The notes under the pieces were generated by a model, which worked only from the letters and a program-made list of their open reading frames with translations, was not told where the DNA came from and made no database searches. From NCBI RefSeq assembly GCF_003730295.1, contig NZ_QTSZ01000007.1, positions 44,965-108,964 on the forward strand: a stretch of DNA of 64,000 bases, given 5' to 3'. Numbering within the stretch: the first letter of the stretch is position 1; each line of letters starts with the position of its first letter. Positions 19,989 to 34,332 of the stretch are shown here, in pieces. The DNA is from Ornithinibacillus gellani. GTDB taxonomy: Bacteria > Bacillota > Bacilli > Bacillales > Amphibacillaceae. The translations under genes and the position numbers were made by a program.

Positions 19989-21101
19989 ATGCATATTGAA
20001 CAATTACAGCTGAAACATTTTCGGAATTATGAATCACTTGATATTTCGTTTGCGGATAAAGTGAATGTCATTATTGGCGAAAATGCACAGGGAAAAACAA
20101 ATTTGATGGAAGCAATCCATCTATTGGCTTTTACCAAGTCCCACCGAACATCCAAGGAAAGGGAATTGATTCAATGGGACACAGAGTTTGCCAAAATTGA
20201 AGGCAGGTTGCTCAAACGAAATCGCAGCTTTCCGTTAGAAGTCATTATTTCTTCCAAAGGGAAAAAGGCAAAGCTCAATCGTATGGAGCAAAGGCGTTTA
20301 AGTGACTATATCGGTACATTAAATGTTGTCATGTTTGCACCGGAGGACCTGTCACTTGTGAAAGGCCCCCCGCAAATACGAAGAAGATTTATCGATATGG
20401 AACTTGGACAAATCCAACCACGCTATATTTATCATTTGGCACAATATCAACGAATTCTACGTCAACGCAATCATTTACTCAAACAATTGCAACGCAGGCG
20501 ATCAGATGATAAGACGATGCTACATGTGCTTACAGAACAATTATTGGAACATGCGGCAACGATATTAGAGCGGCGTTTTTTATTTTTGGAGCTACTGCGA
20601 AAATGGGCAATCCCCATTCATTTTGAAATTAGCAGGGGATTGGAACAGCTGGAAATCCGCTATGCACCTACTATTGAGGTATTAGAAGATGCCAATGCGG
20701 AGAAAATAGAAATGATGTACTTGCAGAAATTTCATGAATTGGAAGAAAAAGAAATTGAACGTGGAACGACTTTAGTAGGACCACATCGCGATGATTTACT
20801 ATTTTTCGTAAATCAAAAAAACGTCCAAACCTATGGATCACAGGGACAGCAGCGGACAACTGCACTTTCCCTCAAGCTCGCGGAAATCGAGTTGATTCAT
20901 AATGAGGTTGGTGAATACCCCGTACTGCTATTGGATGATGTACTTAGTGAACTGGATGATTATCGACAGTCCCACTTGTTAGACACCATTCAAGGAAAGG
21001 TTCAAACCTTTGTTTCCACTACGAGTGTAGATGGTATCGATCATGAAACGCTAAAGCAGGCCGAACTGTACCGGGTGCGGGACGGAAAAATCGAACTGTA
21101 G
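19989..21101 (+). CDS. recF: DNA replication/repair protein RecF
   Basis: A 370-aa SMC-like ABC ATPase that loads RecA at gaps with RecO and RecR (recR is at 52119). Walker [10 protein letters not shown] is at about 30-38; the ABC signature is [17 protein letters not shown], and Walker [12 protein letters not shown]. It begins [17 protein letters not shown] as in relatives. It belongs to the yaaA-recF-remB-gyrB group. Confidence 0.97.
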   Translation: MHIEQLQLKHFRNYESLDISFADKVNVIIGENAQGKTNLMEAIHLLAFTKSHRTSKERELIQWDTEFAKIEGRLLKRNRSFPLEVIISSKGKKAKLNRMEQRRLSDYIGTLNVVMFAPEDLSLVKGPPQIRRRFIDMELGQIQPRYIYHLAQYQRILRQRNHLLKQLQRRRSDDKTMLHVLTEQLLEHAATILERRFLFLELLRKWAIPIHFEISRGLEQLEIRYAPTIEVLEDANAEKIEMMYLQKFHELEEKEIERGTTLVGPHRDDLLFFVNQKNVQTYGSQGQQRTTALSLKLAEIELIHNEVGEYPVLLLDDVLSELDDYRQSHLLDTIQGKVQTFVSTTSVDGIDHETLKQAELYRVRDGKIEL

Positions 21102-21120
21102 GCTGATGTGGGAGGAACAC

Positions 21121-21399
21121 ATGTTTATTCATATTGGAAATGGAAATGTCATTCGTACAAGTACGATCATTTCAATTATTGACCGACAAATCATATCTTC
21201 CTCGATTACGATGGAAGAATGGATCATAAATAATGAAAAAAACCTTAAAGGATCAAAGACAAAAGCGAAATCAATCGTCATTACGGAGGATTTCATTTAC
21301 TATAGTCCGCTATCTGTACCAACTTTAAAAAAGCGGGCAAGCATGATTTCAACAATAAGCAAACTTGCGGATTATTCCGATGATCTTGATCTGGAGTAA
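21121..21399 (+). CDS. remB: Extracellular matrix regulator RemB (DUF370)
   Basis: A 92-aa DUF370 protein, the YaaB/RemB family, a DNA-binding regulator of biofilm matrix genes in B. subtilis. It begins MFIHIGNGNVI, typical of the family. Start: ATG at 21121 with GGAGG five bases upstream; an upstream in-frame ATG lacks this site. It lies between recF and gyrB as in relatives. Confidence 0.92.
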   Translation: MFIHIGNGNVIRTSTIISIIDRQIISSSITMEEWIINNEKNLKGSKTKAKSIVITEDFIYYSPLSVPTLKKRASMISTISKLADYSDDLDLE

Positions 21400-23349
<1,950 letters not shown>

Positions 23350-23434
23350 ACCATTTACGCATAAATGTCTTATCAGATTGATTGGAAATAGAATGCTATA
23401 AGTGCTTGTTTGTTTTTATTAGGAGGGTAACAGA

Positions 23435-25957
23435 ATGGCCGATCAGGAACGTCAAAATGTTCAAGATATTAATATTAGTGATGAGATCCGCACGTCTTTC
23501 CTAGATTATGCAATGAGTGTTATTGTATCGCGTGCATTGCCGGATGTCCGAGATGGACTCAAGCCGGTGCACCGCCGGATTTTATATGCTATGAATGATT
23601 TGGGAATGCATGCGGATAAAGCATATAAGAAATCTGCCCGTATTGTTGGGGAAGTTATTGGTAAGTATCACCCACATGGTGACTATGCCGTTTATGAGGC
23701 AATGGTACGAATGGCGCAGGATTTTAGTTACCGTAATATGCTCGTAGATGGGCATGGTAACTTTGGATCGGTTGACGGGGACTCCGCTGCTGCGATGCGT
23801 TATACAGAAGCAAGAATGTCCAAGATTTCCATGGAGCTGCTTCGGGATATTAACAAGGATACGATTGATTATCAGGATAACTATGATGGAGCGGAGCGGG
23901 AGCCGGTCGTGTTTCCAGCCCGTTTTCCGAACTTGCTTGTTAATGGTGCAGCCGGAATTGCAGTTGGTATGGCGACCAATATTCCACCGCATAATTTAGG
24001 GGAAACGATTGATGCTGTATTGGCTGTGAGTAAGAATCCGGAGATTACGATTGATGAGTTGATGGAGGAATACATTCATGGCCCGGATTTCCCTACTGCT
24101 GGTCAGATATTGGGAAGAAGTGGTATTCGTCGAGCTTATGAAACTGGAAAAGGAACCATTACGGTTCGAGCCAAAGTCGATATTGAAGAAGAAAAGAATG
24201 GCAAGTCCACTATTATCGTGACAGAGTTACCTTATCAGGTGAATAAAGCGAAATTAATTGAACGAATTGCGGAGCATGTACGGGAAAAACGTATTGAAGG
24301 TATTACTGATCTTCGTGACGAATCAGACCGTACGGGTATGCGAATTGTCATGGAATTACGTCGTGATGTGAATGCCAATGTCGTGTTAAATAATTTATAT
24401 AAATATACAGCATTGCAAACAACCTTTGGTATCAATATGCTGGCACTTGTTGATGGACAGCCTAAAGTATTGACAATTAAGCAATGTCTGGAGCATTATT
24501 TAGATCACCAGATTGAAATCATTAAACGCCGGACTGCATTTGAATTGCGCCGTGCAGAGGCCCGTGCTCATATTTTGGAAGGGTTACGTATTGCACTGGA
24601 TCATCTGGATGAAGTAATTGCTTTAATCCGTAATTCCAAAACGGCAGAAATTGCTAGAAATGGTTTGATGGAGCGTTTCTCTCTTTCTGAAAAACAAGCA
24701 CAGGCAATTCTGGATATGCGTTTACAGCGTTTGACAGGTTTAGAGCGGGAAAAAATCGAAGAAGAATATGCCGAGCTTGTTAAATTAATTGCTGAATTAA
24801 AGGCTATTCTAGCAGATGAAGAAAAGGTACTTGAAATTATTCGTGAAGAACTGATGGAAATTAAAGAACGTTATGGGGATTCACGCCGTACTGAAATTAT
24901 GAGTGGCGGGTTGGATTTCATCGAGGACGAGGATTTAATTCCAGAAGAGAATATTGTCATTACCCTTACACATCAGGGCTATATCAAGCGTTTGCCGTCA
25001 AACACGTATCGGACACAGCGTCGCGGTGGTCGCGGTATTCAAGGGATGGGAACAAATGAAGATGATTTTGTGGAACATCTCGTTTCAACATCCACCCATG
25101 ATACGATTCTTTTCTTCTCCAATAAAGGAAAGGTCTACCGATTGCGCGGCTTTGAAATACCAGAATTCAGCCGGACTGCTAAAGGAATTCCGATTATCAA
25201 TTTGCTGCAAATTGAAAAAGGTGAATGGATCAATGCGGTCATTTCTGTCAATGAATTCCGTGACGATACGTATTTCTTCTTTACAACCAAGCATGGTATT
25301 TCGAAACGAACCCAAGTATCGCAATTCGCTAACATTCGTAAGGGCGGCTTGATTGCAGTTGGGTTACGTGACGAGGATGAGCTAATTTCTGTTCGTCTGA
25401 CAGATGGCCATAAAGATATTATTATCGCAACGAAATTTGGATATATTATTCGTTTCCCAGAGGATGAAGCAAGATCAATGGGAAGAACCGCAGCAGGTGT
25501 ACGCGGAATTTCCTTACGTGAGGGAGACGAGGTCGTTTCCATGGAAATCCTAGATCCTGGTCTGCAAGTATTGCATGTGACGAATAAAGGTGTTGGAAAA
25601 CGGACACCAGAGGATCAATATCGAATCACTAGACGTGGTGGTAAAGGAATCTTTACTTGTAAGCTGACGGAAGAGACGGGTCATGTCGTTGCCGTGAAGG
25701 CAGTAACGGGTGAAGAGGATATTATGCTTATTACCGTTGCCGGCGTGCTCATTCGAATTCCTGTCGAAGGTATTTCCCAAACAGGTAGAAATACACAAGG
25801 GGTCCGTCTGATTCGCTTACAGGATGGCGAAGAGGTTGCTACGGTTGCGAAGATTGATCATGAAGACGAAGAAGAGGAAGAAGTACAACAACAGGATGAA
25901 AGTATACCAGAAAATGATGAAACAGCATCTGAAGCAGATTCTGATTCAGAAGCATAA
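23435..25957 (+). CDS. gyrA: DNA gyrase subunit A
   Basis: An 840-aa subunit with the catalytic tyrosine Y123 ([12 protein letters not shown]) and the C-terminal GyrA-box QRRGGRG needed for DNA wrapping. The tail is highly acidic. GGAGGG precedes the ATG. In the quinolone-resistance-determining region it reads [17 protein letters not shown]: residue 84 (codon TAT, 23684-23686) is Tyr where B. subtilis and E. coli have Ser (S84/S83). Changes at this Ser, including to Tyr, are known quinolone-resistance mutations; E88 is retained. The acidic residue four on is therefore intact. Confidence 0.98.
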   Translation: MADQERQNVQDINISDEIRTSFLDYAMSVIVSRALPDVRDGLKPVHRRILYAMNDLGMHADKAYKKSARIVGEVIGKYHPHGDYAVYEAMVRMAQDFSYRNMLVDGHGNFGSVDGDSAAAMRYTEARMSKISMELLRDINKDTIDYQDNYDGAEREPVVFPARFPNLLVNGAAGIAVGMATNIPPHNLGETIDAVLAVSKNPEITIDELMEEYIHGPDFPTAGQILGRSGIRRAYETGKGTITVRAKVDIEEEKNGKSTIIVTELPYQVNKAKLIERIAEHVREKRIEGITDLRDESDRTGMRIVMELRRDVNANVVLNNLYKYTALQTTFGINMLALVDGQPKVLTIKQCLEHYLDHQIEIIKRRTAFELRRAEARAHILEGLRIALDHLDEVIALIRNSKTAEIARNGLMERFSLSEKQAQAILDMRLQRLTGLEREKIEEEYAELVKLIAELKAILADEEKVLEIIREELMEIKERYGDSRRTEIMSGGLDFIEDEDLIPEENIVITLTHQGYIKRLPSNTYRTQRRGGRGIQGMGTNEDDFVEHLVSTSTHDTILFFSNKGKVYRLRGFEIPEFSRTAKGIPIINLLQIEKGEWINAVISVNEFRDDTYFFFTTKHGISKRTQVSQFANIRKGGLIAVGLRDEDELISVRLTDGHKDIIIATKFGYIIRFPEDEARSMGRTAAGVRGISLREGDEVVSMEILDPGLQVLHVTNKGVGKRTPEDQYRITRRGGKGIFTCKLTEETGHVVAVKAVTGEEDIMLITVAGVLIRIPVEGISQTGRNTQGVRLIRLQDGEEVATVAKIDHEDEEEEEVQQQDESIPENDETASEADSDSEA

Positions 25958-25996
25958 AATCGGTGGCTTAACACCCATTTGTTAATCATTTATTTG

Positions 25997-26042
25997 CAGG
26001 TGGCTCAGGGGGAACTGTATTCCGATTGGGTCACCTGTTTTT
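25997..26042 (+). terminator. Probable terminator after gyrA
   Basis: CAGGTG (25997-26002) pairs with CACCTG (26032-26037), followed by TTTTTCC. The stem end is only about 20 bases before the next gene's start. Confidence 0.5.
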
Positions 26043-26061
26043 CCATCGGGGGGGAATTCCA

Positions 26062-27156
26062 ATGCGTGTAGCTACAAATCAATTGGTGCCTGGATGTATT
26101 GTTTTACATGATGTGAAGGGAAAAACAAAGCATCCGATGATTCTGAAACAGACTGTGTTAACGGAAGAACATATTTCTATGCTGCAGTTTTTCTTAGTGG
26201 ATGCAGTAGAGGTATCACATACCCTTGCGTCCGGCAGTAAATTTTCACCGGAACAGGTACTGGAAAAAAAGCCAAAAACGCCATTAACGCAGAAGGATCA
26301 TCCAGCAGATTGGCCACTGGCTGAACATATCGCAACTATAGAGACCCGTTTTCAAAAAATATTTTCCAGCTGGCAAGGTAATTTACCAATCGATTTATAT
26401 GCTGTTCGAGAATTGATCGTTCCGTTGCTGGAGCGACAATCAGAAATTGAGGCAGAACTATATCTTTTACATACGTATCAAACATCGAAGAATTATATTG
26501 TCTTTCATAGCACTGCTTCAGCAGCACTTTCCGCTTATATTGCTAATAAACTTGGCTATCCAAAACAGGAATGGATTCAAATTGGACTTGCTGCCATGCT
26601 CAAGGATGCCGGAATGGCAAAGGGTGATGGGAAAATGTTAACGAAGTCTGAAGCCCTACATCCTGTAGAACAGGAGCAGCTGCAGCGTCATCCAAGCCAT
26701 TCCTATCGAATGGTTGAATCATTACCAGCGTTGACAGATAAGGCTAAATTAGCTATTCTGCAGCATCATGAGCGCTTGGATGGCAGTGGCTATCCACTTG
26801 GTCTTGTTGGGCATAAAATACATTCCTATAGTCGAATTCTAGCGGTTGCAGATAGCTATTTAGCCATGGTCAGTGATAGACCATATAAAAAAGGACAATC
26901 TGTTTTTACCGTAATGGAGGAACTGGTGAAAGACCAATATTCCAAATTTGAAGCAGATAAGGTACAAGTCATTATCAAAGCCTTGACCAATCATTTAGTT
27001 GGTAAACATGTAGTGTTATCAGATCAGCGTGAGGCGGAAATTGTGTATTTCAATGAAAAACAGCCAGCGTTGCCAATTGTTCGGGTTACTGGTGAACAGG
27101 AATTGGTTACTTTGACAAAAGAAAAGGATTTGTCTGTTGCTAAGCTATTAGACTAA
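26062..27156 (+). CDS. HD-GYP domain protein, degenerate active site
   Basis: A 364-aa protein with an HD-GYP domain at about 140-340. HHERLDGSGYP at 235-245 is a full GYP signature, and AVADSYLAMVSDRPYKKG follows. The usual HD pair is replaced by K181-D182 (LKDAGMAK instead of LHDIGK), so at least one metal ligand is lost and c-di-GMP hydrolysis is doubtful; it may be a sensor or effector. Start: ATG at 26062 after a G7 tract; the upstream in-frame ATG lacks a site. It lies between gyrA and yaaC, a place known for this gene in Oceanobacillus relatives (memory). Confidence 0.85.
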   Translation: MRVATNQLVPGCIVLHDVKGKTKHPMILKQTVLTEEHISMLQFFLVDAVEVSHTLASGSKFSPEQVLEKKPKTPLTQKDHPADWPLAEHIATIETRFQKIFSSWQGNLPIDLYAVRELIVPLLERQSEIEAELYLLHTYQTSKNYIVFHSTASAALSAYIANKLGYPKQEWIQIGLAAMLKDAGMAKGDGKMLTKSEALHPVEQEQLQRHPSHSYRMVESLPALTDKAKLAILQHHERLDGSGYPLGLVGHKIHSYSRILAVADSYLAMVSDRPYKKGQSVFTVMEELVKDQYSKFEADKVQVIIKALTNHLVGKHVVLSDQREAEIVYFNEKQPALPIVRVTGEQELVTLTKEKDLSVAKLLD

Positions 27157-28115
27157 ATGGCAATATGTCGCTCCCACAGCATTTTACCAAGTAGGAGCGG
27201 CATTTTTTTAGCAGTTGTATTCATGAACTGAATGATTAATGGGTATTCTAAATCTGTCTTTGTATTGACTAATTCCCCCCACCATTCTGCTTCATATCTA
27301 CTTAGCATGCTTAGGTTGTAGAGGAGTAAATAATGAATGAGCACCTCGGAAATGGGGAGATAATCATCACGTTCAACGGGAAAAAAGATACGTCCATCCT
27401 GGTGAATGAAAAAAGCTCCCTGTTCTTCTACGAGCGGTTCGGTTAGGTAGAGCTTCAGATCACTCGATGTTTGATCGATGGAAGCTGTGGCAGGCAGATG
27501 CATTTGAATCCGTTGTATAAATGCATTAGCTGTTAGATGGTAGGTATCCAATAGCTGCAATGGAAAGGATAATGTCCTGCTCTCGCGTGTGTTGCCAACA
27601 GCTACCATACTTTTCTTTCCTTCGAGGTGAAATAATGGCGCCAGTTCGGGAACTAGCCGAAACAGCCTTTGCATGGATATTTTTTCAAAGGATAGCTGTC
27701 GCATGGAAAAAAGATGTTCTGCAATATAAGGAAATAGGCCGTGAAGCTGTGGACGAACCTCATCCTGTAAAAAGGTATAGGATTTCTTTTTTCGTTTTCT
27801 GGCAGACACCCCATGGGCAAGCATGGCAGTTGTTTCCGGATAAAATGGTCGCCTTGTGAGCAGGACGGCCTTTAATAAATGGACCATGCCATAAAAAAGT
27901 AAAATCGGCTGGATCAATGGCTTGGTTGTTTGCGCTTGCTGATAAAATTCATGTGCGTGGGCAAGCTCATGCATAAAGGGAGTGCAGTTTTCATAGCTTT
28001 TTGCTTCGGCATCAATATTTGGAAGTTTTTCATAGCAGCCTTGTAAATAATGACGTGCAGTTTGATGAGAATGAAGATAATGATATAGGTTTTGAATGGT
28101 GTCTAATTGCATCAT
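27153..28115 (-). CDS. yaaC: YaaC-like protein
   Basis: A protein of about 320 aa matching the YaaC family by position (leftward, between gyrA and guaB) and by elements such as ARHYLQGCYEKLP near the start and PILLFYGMVHLLKA. It is helix-rich and cytoplasmic; function unknown. ATG at 28115 follows AAAGG at five bases; GTG 28121 and ATG 28112 are alternatives. It converges with the HD-GYP gene, their 3' ends overlapping by 4 bp. Confidence 0.85.
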   Translation of the reverse strand: MMQLDTIQNLYHYLHSHQTARHYLQGCYEKLPNIDAEAKSYENCTPFMHELAHAHEFYQQAQTTKPLIQPILLFYGMVHLLKAVLLTRRPFYPETTAMLAHGVSARKRKKKSYTFLQDEVRPQLHGLFPYIAEHLFSMRQLSFEKISMQRLFRLVPELAPLFHLEGKKSMVAVGNTRESRTLSFPLQLLDTYHLTANAFIQRIQMHLPATASIDQTSSDLKLYLTEPLVEEQGAFFIHQDGRIFFPVERDDYLPISEVLIHYLLLYNLSMLSRYEAEWWGELVNTKTDLEYPLIIQFMNTTAKKMPLLLGKMLWERHIAI

Positions 28116-28262
28116 GTCCACCTTTCCAACTATGCAAAGATTTTGAAAGTATTTACTTTTGAATTACATGCTTAATTGATTGAAAAATCGATATGAATCA
28201 CGTAAAGTATTAACAATAGATTTTTCTAAGTTAGTTTAACCAAATGTACTTTATTTATATAA

Positions 28263-29783
<1,521 letters not shown>

Positions 29784-29847
29784 AATATAATTTTTTTAAA
29801 AAACATGTCTATATGCGCGCTGTGAATAGGCATATACCATTTGAGAA

Positions 29848-29888
29848 AATAGATAGAGAAAAATTCTTCTCTATCTATTCTTTTTTTA
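29848..29888 (+). terminator. Terminator after guaB
   Basis: A 12-bp perfect stem AATAGATAGAGA (29848-29859) with TCTCTATCTATT (29868-29879), then C and seven T. Confidence 0.9.
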
Positions 29889-29990
29889 TGGTAAAATAAT
29901 GTGTGCAGCTTTGCATCCATATAAAAAAAATTGGGGGATGATGCATCGCTGTTTGACGAGAAAGTTTTTATATATAGTGGAGGTAAAGAA

Positions 29991-31328
29991 ATGAAATATA
30001 AGCTAAAGAAAAGCATGGCACTGATGCTTGGTTTACTGGTCATGCTAGCAACTTTGTTTGGACAACCGATGTCATCACAGGCTAAATCTTTTGATTTGGA
30101 AGCAGAATCCGCCATTCTTGTAGATGCGGAAACAGGAAAGGTATTATTTGCCAAAAATCCGGACCTCGTTTTGCCACCTGCAAGTATGACAAAAATGATG
30201 ACAGAATACCTCGTACAAGAGGCGATTGCAAATGGAGATATAGATTGGGATACAAAAACACAAATTAGCGATTATGCTTATAGTATCTCAGCAAACGCAT
30301 ATTTTTCCGGCGTAGGTTTACGTCAAAATAAAGATTATCAGGTAAAAGAATTGTATGAAGCGATGGCGATTAACTCTGATAATGCGACAACAATCGCGTT
30401 AGCTGAATTAATTGCTGGTACAGAAACAGACTTTGTGAAGCTGATGAATGCCAAGGCGGAGGAAATGGGATTAACGGATTATGAATTCGTGAACTCTACT
30501 GGCTTGGATAATGAATCACTTGGAGATATGCGACCAAAGGGTACAGATGAGAAAGCGACAAACCTATTATCTGCGCGTTCTACTGCATTATTGGCATACT
30601 ATTTGGTAAATGATTATCCAGAAATCTTGGATATTTCCAGTATCCCGGAAATGGATTTTGATGGTCAGGAAATTCGTAACTGGAACTGGATGTTGCCGCA
30701 TGATGCTTCATTCTTAAAACCATTTTTCTATGAGGGTGTAGATGGTTTGAAAACAGGCTTTACCGAGCTTGCTGGTAATAGCTTTACTGGAACAGCGGAA
30801 CGGGATGGGAAGCGTCTGATTACTGTTGTAATGAAAACAGATTCCCGGGAAGCGCGCTTTGAAGAAACAGCTAAGCTATTGGACTTTGGTTTTGATCAAT
30901 TTGAAGATAAAGAACTATTTCCTGCTGGCTATACATTGAAGAATAAATCAACTATCCCAGTTGTTAAAGGGAAAGAAAAATCAGTAGATATAGAGACAAA
31001 AGAAGCCTTCCAAATTCCAATTCTTAAAGGGGAAGAGGATCAATACAGCATTGATTATCATATCGATAAATCCTTATTGGATAAAGAAGGAAACCTTGTG
31101 GCACCAATCAAAAAGGGCAGTAAGGTTGGAACCGCTGAATTGGTTTATGAAGGTGATGATTTCGGTTATATTTTCGGTGGTAAAGATAAAAAAATCGAAG
31201 TGGACCTTGTTACGAAGCAAGATGTAGAAAAGAAAAATTGGTTTATGCTTACTTTAAGTGCGATTGGCGACTTTTTCAGTAATTTATTCACGTCCATTGT
31301 GGATATGGTAAAAGGTTGGTTTAGCTAA
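29991..31328 (+). CDS. dacA: D-alanyl-D-alanine carboxypeptidase (PBP5)
   Basis: A 445-aa S11 penicillin-binding protein that trims peptidoglycan stem peptides. A signal peptide (about 1-31, ending SSQA) is followed by active-site motifs S65-MT-K68, S129-D-N131 and K254-T-G256. The beta-rich C-terminal domain ends in an amphipathic helix (about 415-445, IGDFFSNLFTSIVDMVKGWF) for membrane attachment. ATG 29991 has GGAGG seven bases upstream. It lies between guaB and pdxS as in Bacillus. Confidence 0.96.
   Translation: MKYKLKKSMALMLGLLVMLATLFGQPMSSQAKSFDLEAESAILVDAETGKVLFAKNPDLVLPPASMTKMMTEYLVQEAIANGDIDWDTKTQISDYAYSISANAYFSGVGLRQNKDYQVKELYEAMAINSDNATTIALAELIAGTETDFVKLMNAKAEEMGLTDYEFVNSTGLDNESLGDMRPKGTDEKATNLLSARSTALLAYYLVNDYPEILDISSIPEMDFDGQEIRNWNWMLPHDASFLKPFFYEGVDGLKTGFTELAGNSFTGTAERDGKRLITVVMKTDSREARFEETAKLLDFGFDQFEDKELFPAGYTLKNKSTIPVVKGKEKSVDIETKEAFQIPILKGEEDQYSIDYHIDKSLLDKEGNLVAPIKKGSKVGTAELVYEGDDFGYIFGGKDKKIEVDLVTKQDVEKKNWFMLTLSAIGDFFSNLFTSIVDMVKGWFS
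30842..30851. promoter_or_regulatory. Possible Noc-binding site core inside dacA
   Basis: TTCCCGGGAA is the central ten bases of the NBS consensus; the outer two on each side differ (10 of 14 matches). A ten-base palindrome could occur by chance. Confidence 0.25.
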
Positions 31329-31446
31329 ATCGTATCTGTTTTATTCAGAGGTTAAGATGCCTAAGTTCTATATGGGCTTAGCTTTTTACGATAGGTAACT
31401 TATACCTGAGACTAGATTGAATCATAACTTGGATGGGGGAAAAAGG

Positions 31447-32322
31447 ATGAATCAGGAACATGTTAATCAAGTTTTAGCTGCAATTAAAAAAGGCGGCGTC
31501 ATTATGGACGTTGTTAACGCGGAACAAGCAAAAATCGCAGAACAAGCGGGAGCCGTTGCGGTAATGGCGTTAGAGCGTGTTCCTTCAGATATCCGTAAAG
31601 CTGGCGGAGTAGCTCGAATGGCAGATCCAACCATTGTAGAAGAAGTCATTCAAGCGGTGTCTATTCCGGTAATGGCGAAAGTACGAATTGGTCATATTGT
31701 CGAGGCACGTGTATTGGAAGCGATGGATGTTGACTTTATTGATGAAAGTGAAGTACTGACACCAGCCGATGAAATCTTTCATTTGAAAAAATCCGATTTC
31801 ACTGTACCATTCGTCTGCGGCTGCAGAAATATCGGTGAAGCAACACGTCGAATTGGGGAAGGTGCTTTGATGCTGCGGACAAAGGGTGAGCCGGGAACAG
31901 GTAATATTGTTGAAGCGGTTAGCCATATGCGCCAAGTACAGGCAGATATTCGCAAGCTGCTTGCCATGTCTGAGGATGAAGTGATGGTATTTGCTAAGGA
32001 AACAGGTTCACCTTATGAGGTGCTTTTACAAATTCGTAAAGAAGGACGTTTGCCTGTATCCAACTATGCTGCTGGCGGTGTTGCAACACCGAGTGATGCT
32101 GCATTGATGATGGAACTTGGAGCGGATGGTGTCTTTGTAGGCTCCGGTATTTTCAAATCAGAAAACCCAGAGAAGTTTGCGAAAGCAATTGTCGAAGCGA
32201 CTGCAAATTATCAGGATTATGAGCTCATTGGCGAGCTTTCCAAAAACCTGGGCTCTGCAATGAAAGGTATTGATTTGAATACATTGACACCTCAAGAGCG
32301 TATGTCAGATCGCGGTGTATAA
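31447..32322 (+). CDS. pdxS: Pyridoxal 5'-phosphate synthase subunit PdxS
   Basis: A 291-aa synthase that makes PLP from ribose 5-phosphate, glyceraldehyde 3-phosphate and ammonia. The lysines that carry covalent intermediates are K78 ([10 protein letters not shown]) and K146 ([11 protein letters not shown]), and D21 is present. Start: ATG 31447. Normally pdxT, the glutaminase that supplies ammonia, follows directly; here the serS T-box leader comes next and no pdxT is present in the window. PdxS can use free ammonia in vitro. Confidence 0.96.
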   Translation: MNQEHVNQVLAAIKKGGVIMDVVNAEQAKIAEQAGAVAVMALERVPSDIRKAGGVARMADPTIVEEVIQAVSIPVMAKVRIGHIVEARVLEAMDVDFIDESEVLTPADEIFHLKKSDFTVPFVCGCRNIGEATRRIGEGALMLRTKGEPGTGNIVEAVSHMRQVQADIRKLLAMSEDEVMVFAKETGSPYEVLLQIRKEGRLPVSNYAAGGVATPSDAALMMELGADGVFVGSGIFKSENPEKFAKAIVEATANYQDYELIGELSKNLGSAMKGIDLNTLTPQERMSDRGV

Positions 32323-32342
32323 GTGATCTTCGTATGAAAAGC

Positions 32343-32371
32343 TTGCAATTGGACACGATATTGGCTATGAT
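32343..32371 (+). promoter_or_regulatory. Sigma-A promoter for the serS leader
   Basis: TTGCAA (32343-32348), 17-bp spacer, TATGAT (32366-32371). It lies directly upstream of the T-box. Confidence 0.65.
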
Positions 32372-32377
32372 AGTTGA

Positions 32378-32632
32378 TAATTAAGAATGGAAAAGTTTTG
32401 AAGGGAATTAGTAACAGTAATTCTTTCTGTAGAGAGTCGATGGCTGGTGAAAATCGATGCTGGAATGCTGTGAATCCATCCTGGAGCTGGTTTGTTAAAT
32501 GGAGCCATCCGCTAAGCAAACCCGGTTAAACACCGTTACCAGTTGTAAGCCGGAAGAGATGTTCTCTTCAATCAGGGTGGCAACGCGGGAAGCATACTCT
32601 CGTCCCTATTTTTAGGGACGGGAGTTTTTTAT
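32378..32632 (+). ncRNA. Serine T-box leader of serS
   Basis: Stem I region from about 32395; a serine specifier UCC at about 32475-32477 (GTGAATCCATC). The T-box sequence AGGGTGGCAACGCGGG lies at 32574-32589, which pairs with the tRNA acceptor end. The terminator follows: stem 32597-32608/32613-32624 and six T. Uncharged tRNA-Ser should stabilise the antiterminator and turn on serS. Confidence 0.9.
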
Positions 32633-32669
32633 ATTTTTTTAAAAATATGATTGGTAGGAGGAAATAATC

Positions 32670-33944
32670 ATGCTGGATATGAAATATTTACGAAATCATT
32701 TTGACGAGGTAAAGGCAAAGCTGTCCCATCGTGGAGAGGATTTATCCGAGCTGGATCATTTTGGCGAATTAGACGAAAAACGCCGTCAGCTCATTGTTGA
32801 AGCAGAAGCATTAAAAGCAAAGCGAAATGAAGCTTCTAAACAAATTTCTGTGTTGAAAAGAGAGAAAAAGGATGCAGAGCCAGCCATCAAGGAAATGCGT
32901 GCTGTCGGGGATCAAATCGCGACATTAGACCATGATTTGAAGGAAATAGAAGCGCAGTTAAACCATATCATGCTATCTATCCCAAATATCCCACATGAAA
33001 GTGTACCTGTCGGTGAGGATGAGGAGGATAATGTTGTTGTTCGTACATGGGGAGAAACACCGGAGTTTTCATTTGAAGCACAGCCGCATTGGGATGTTGC
33101 TGGTAATCTAGGCATTACTGATTTTGAAAGAGCTGCAAAGGTAACTGGCAGCCGCTTTGTATTTTATAAAGGGTTAGGCGCCAGATTAGAAAGAGCGCTC
33201 ATTAACTTTATGATGGATTTGCATGCAGACGAACATGGTTATGTGGAAATGTTACCACCACAGATTGTCAATCGTGCAAGCCTAACTGGAACAGGACAGC
33301 TACCTAAATTTGAAGAAGATGTATTTAAGCTAGCAGATTGGGATTATTTTCTGATACCAACTGCTGAAGTACCGGTAACAAATTACCATCGTGATGAAAT
33401 TTTACAAGAAGCTGATTTACCAAAGCGATATGCGGCATTCAGCGCGAACTTCCGCTCTGAGGCTGGCTCTGCTGGACGTGACACACGTGGACTCATTCGC
33501 CAGCATCAATTTCATAAAGTAGAGCTCGTACATTTTGTAAAGCCGGAAGACTCTTATGAGGCATTAGAAACTTTAACCGGTCATGCTGAAAAGGTATTAC
33601 AATTGCTTGGTCTGCCGTATCAGGTATTAAGCATGTGTACAGGAGATTTAGGCTTTACAGCTGCAAAAAAATACGATATTGAAGTCTGGATACCAAGCCA
33701 GCAAACCTATCGTGAAATCTCTTCTTGCTCTAATTTTGAAGACTTTCAGGCACGTCGGGCAGGTATTCGCTTCCGCCGTGGCGCAAATGGCAAACCAGAA
33801 TATGTTCATACCTTAAACGGCTCCGGCCTAGCTATTGGACGTACAGTCGCAGCCATCCTGGAAAACTATCAGCAGCAAGATGGATCTGTCGTCATCCCTG
33901 AAGCACTCCGACCATACATGGGTGGCAAAGACATCATTCGCTAA
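32670..33944 (+). CDS. serS: Seryl-tRNA synthetase
   Basis: A 424-aa class II synthetase. The N-terminal coiled-coil arm is about 25-105 (charged heptads through [16 protein letters not shown]); motif 2 lies in [25 protein letters not shown] and motif 3 in [19 protein letters not shown]. The gene follows a serine T-box with AGGAGG before the ATG. The window also carries tRNA-Ser(UGA), one of its substrates. No anomalies seen. Confidence 0.97.
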   Translation: MLDMKYLRNHFDEVKAKLSHRGEDLSELDHFGELDEKRRQLIVEAEALKAKRNEASKQISVLKREKKDAEPAIKEMRAVGDQIATLDHDLKEIEAQLNHIMLSIPNIPHESVPVGEDEEDNVVVRTWGETPEFSFEAQPHWDVAGNLGITDFERAAKVTGSRFVFYKGLGARLERALINFMMDLHADEHGYVEMLPPQIVNRASLTGTGQLPKFEEDVFKLADWDYFLIPTAEVPVTNYHRDEILQEADLPKRYAAFSANFRSEAGSAGRDTRGLIRQHQFHKVELVHFVKPEDSYEALETLTGHAEKVLQLLGLPYQVLSMCTGDLGFTAAKKYDIEVWIPSQQTYREISSCSNFEDFQARRAGIRFRRGANGKPEYVHTLNGSGLAIGRTVAAILENYQQQDGSVVIPEALRPYMGGKDIIR

Positions 33945-33996
33945 GCTGAAATGAGGATGAAATCGGCTGTTGCATATTTCTGCATCTGTTTAGGAC

Positions 33997-34115
33997 GGAA
34001 TCGCCGAGCCAACCGGGTCGCGCATGGAATGGCCGAAGTCGCGCGCCGTCAGGGTAAACTCGCGCATGGACCAGCTGAAGTCGCGCGTTAACGTGCCCAA
34101 CTCGCGTGATGAACC
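33997..34115. repeat. 21-bp GC-rich tandem repeat between serS and met genes
   Basis: TCGCG motifs occur at 34018, 34039, 34060, 34081 and 34102, every 21 bp. Forms alternate between TCGCGCATGGA and TCGCGCG.... The array is markedly GC-rich compared with its surroundings and has no open gene on either strand that looks real. The rest of 33945-34332 shows no gene. Confidence 0.85.
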
Positions 34116-34332
34116 CAGTCCAACCCTTATCGTCTGACAGGGGAAATTTTAAAGCATGTAGGAATCGGCGCGCCGATTCCAATATCTGTTCAAAACTCGC
34201 ATGCCAAATGAAGCTGCTGGTCCCTCCACTAGCTGGAAGGATTTCGATGTTAAAAAAATATTTTAAAAAAAGATTTGACAAATACGAAAATCAGTTGTAA
34301 TGTAGATAGCAATTCAAAAATTAAATTATATA

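Noticed and set aside
33934..34281. 115-codon minus-strand frame after serS
   Set aside because: Runs through the 21-bp repeat array and the serS end; no homology-like features.
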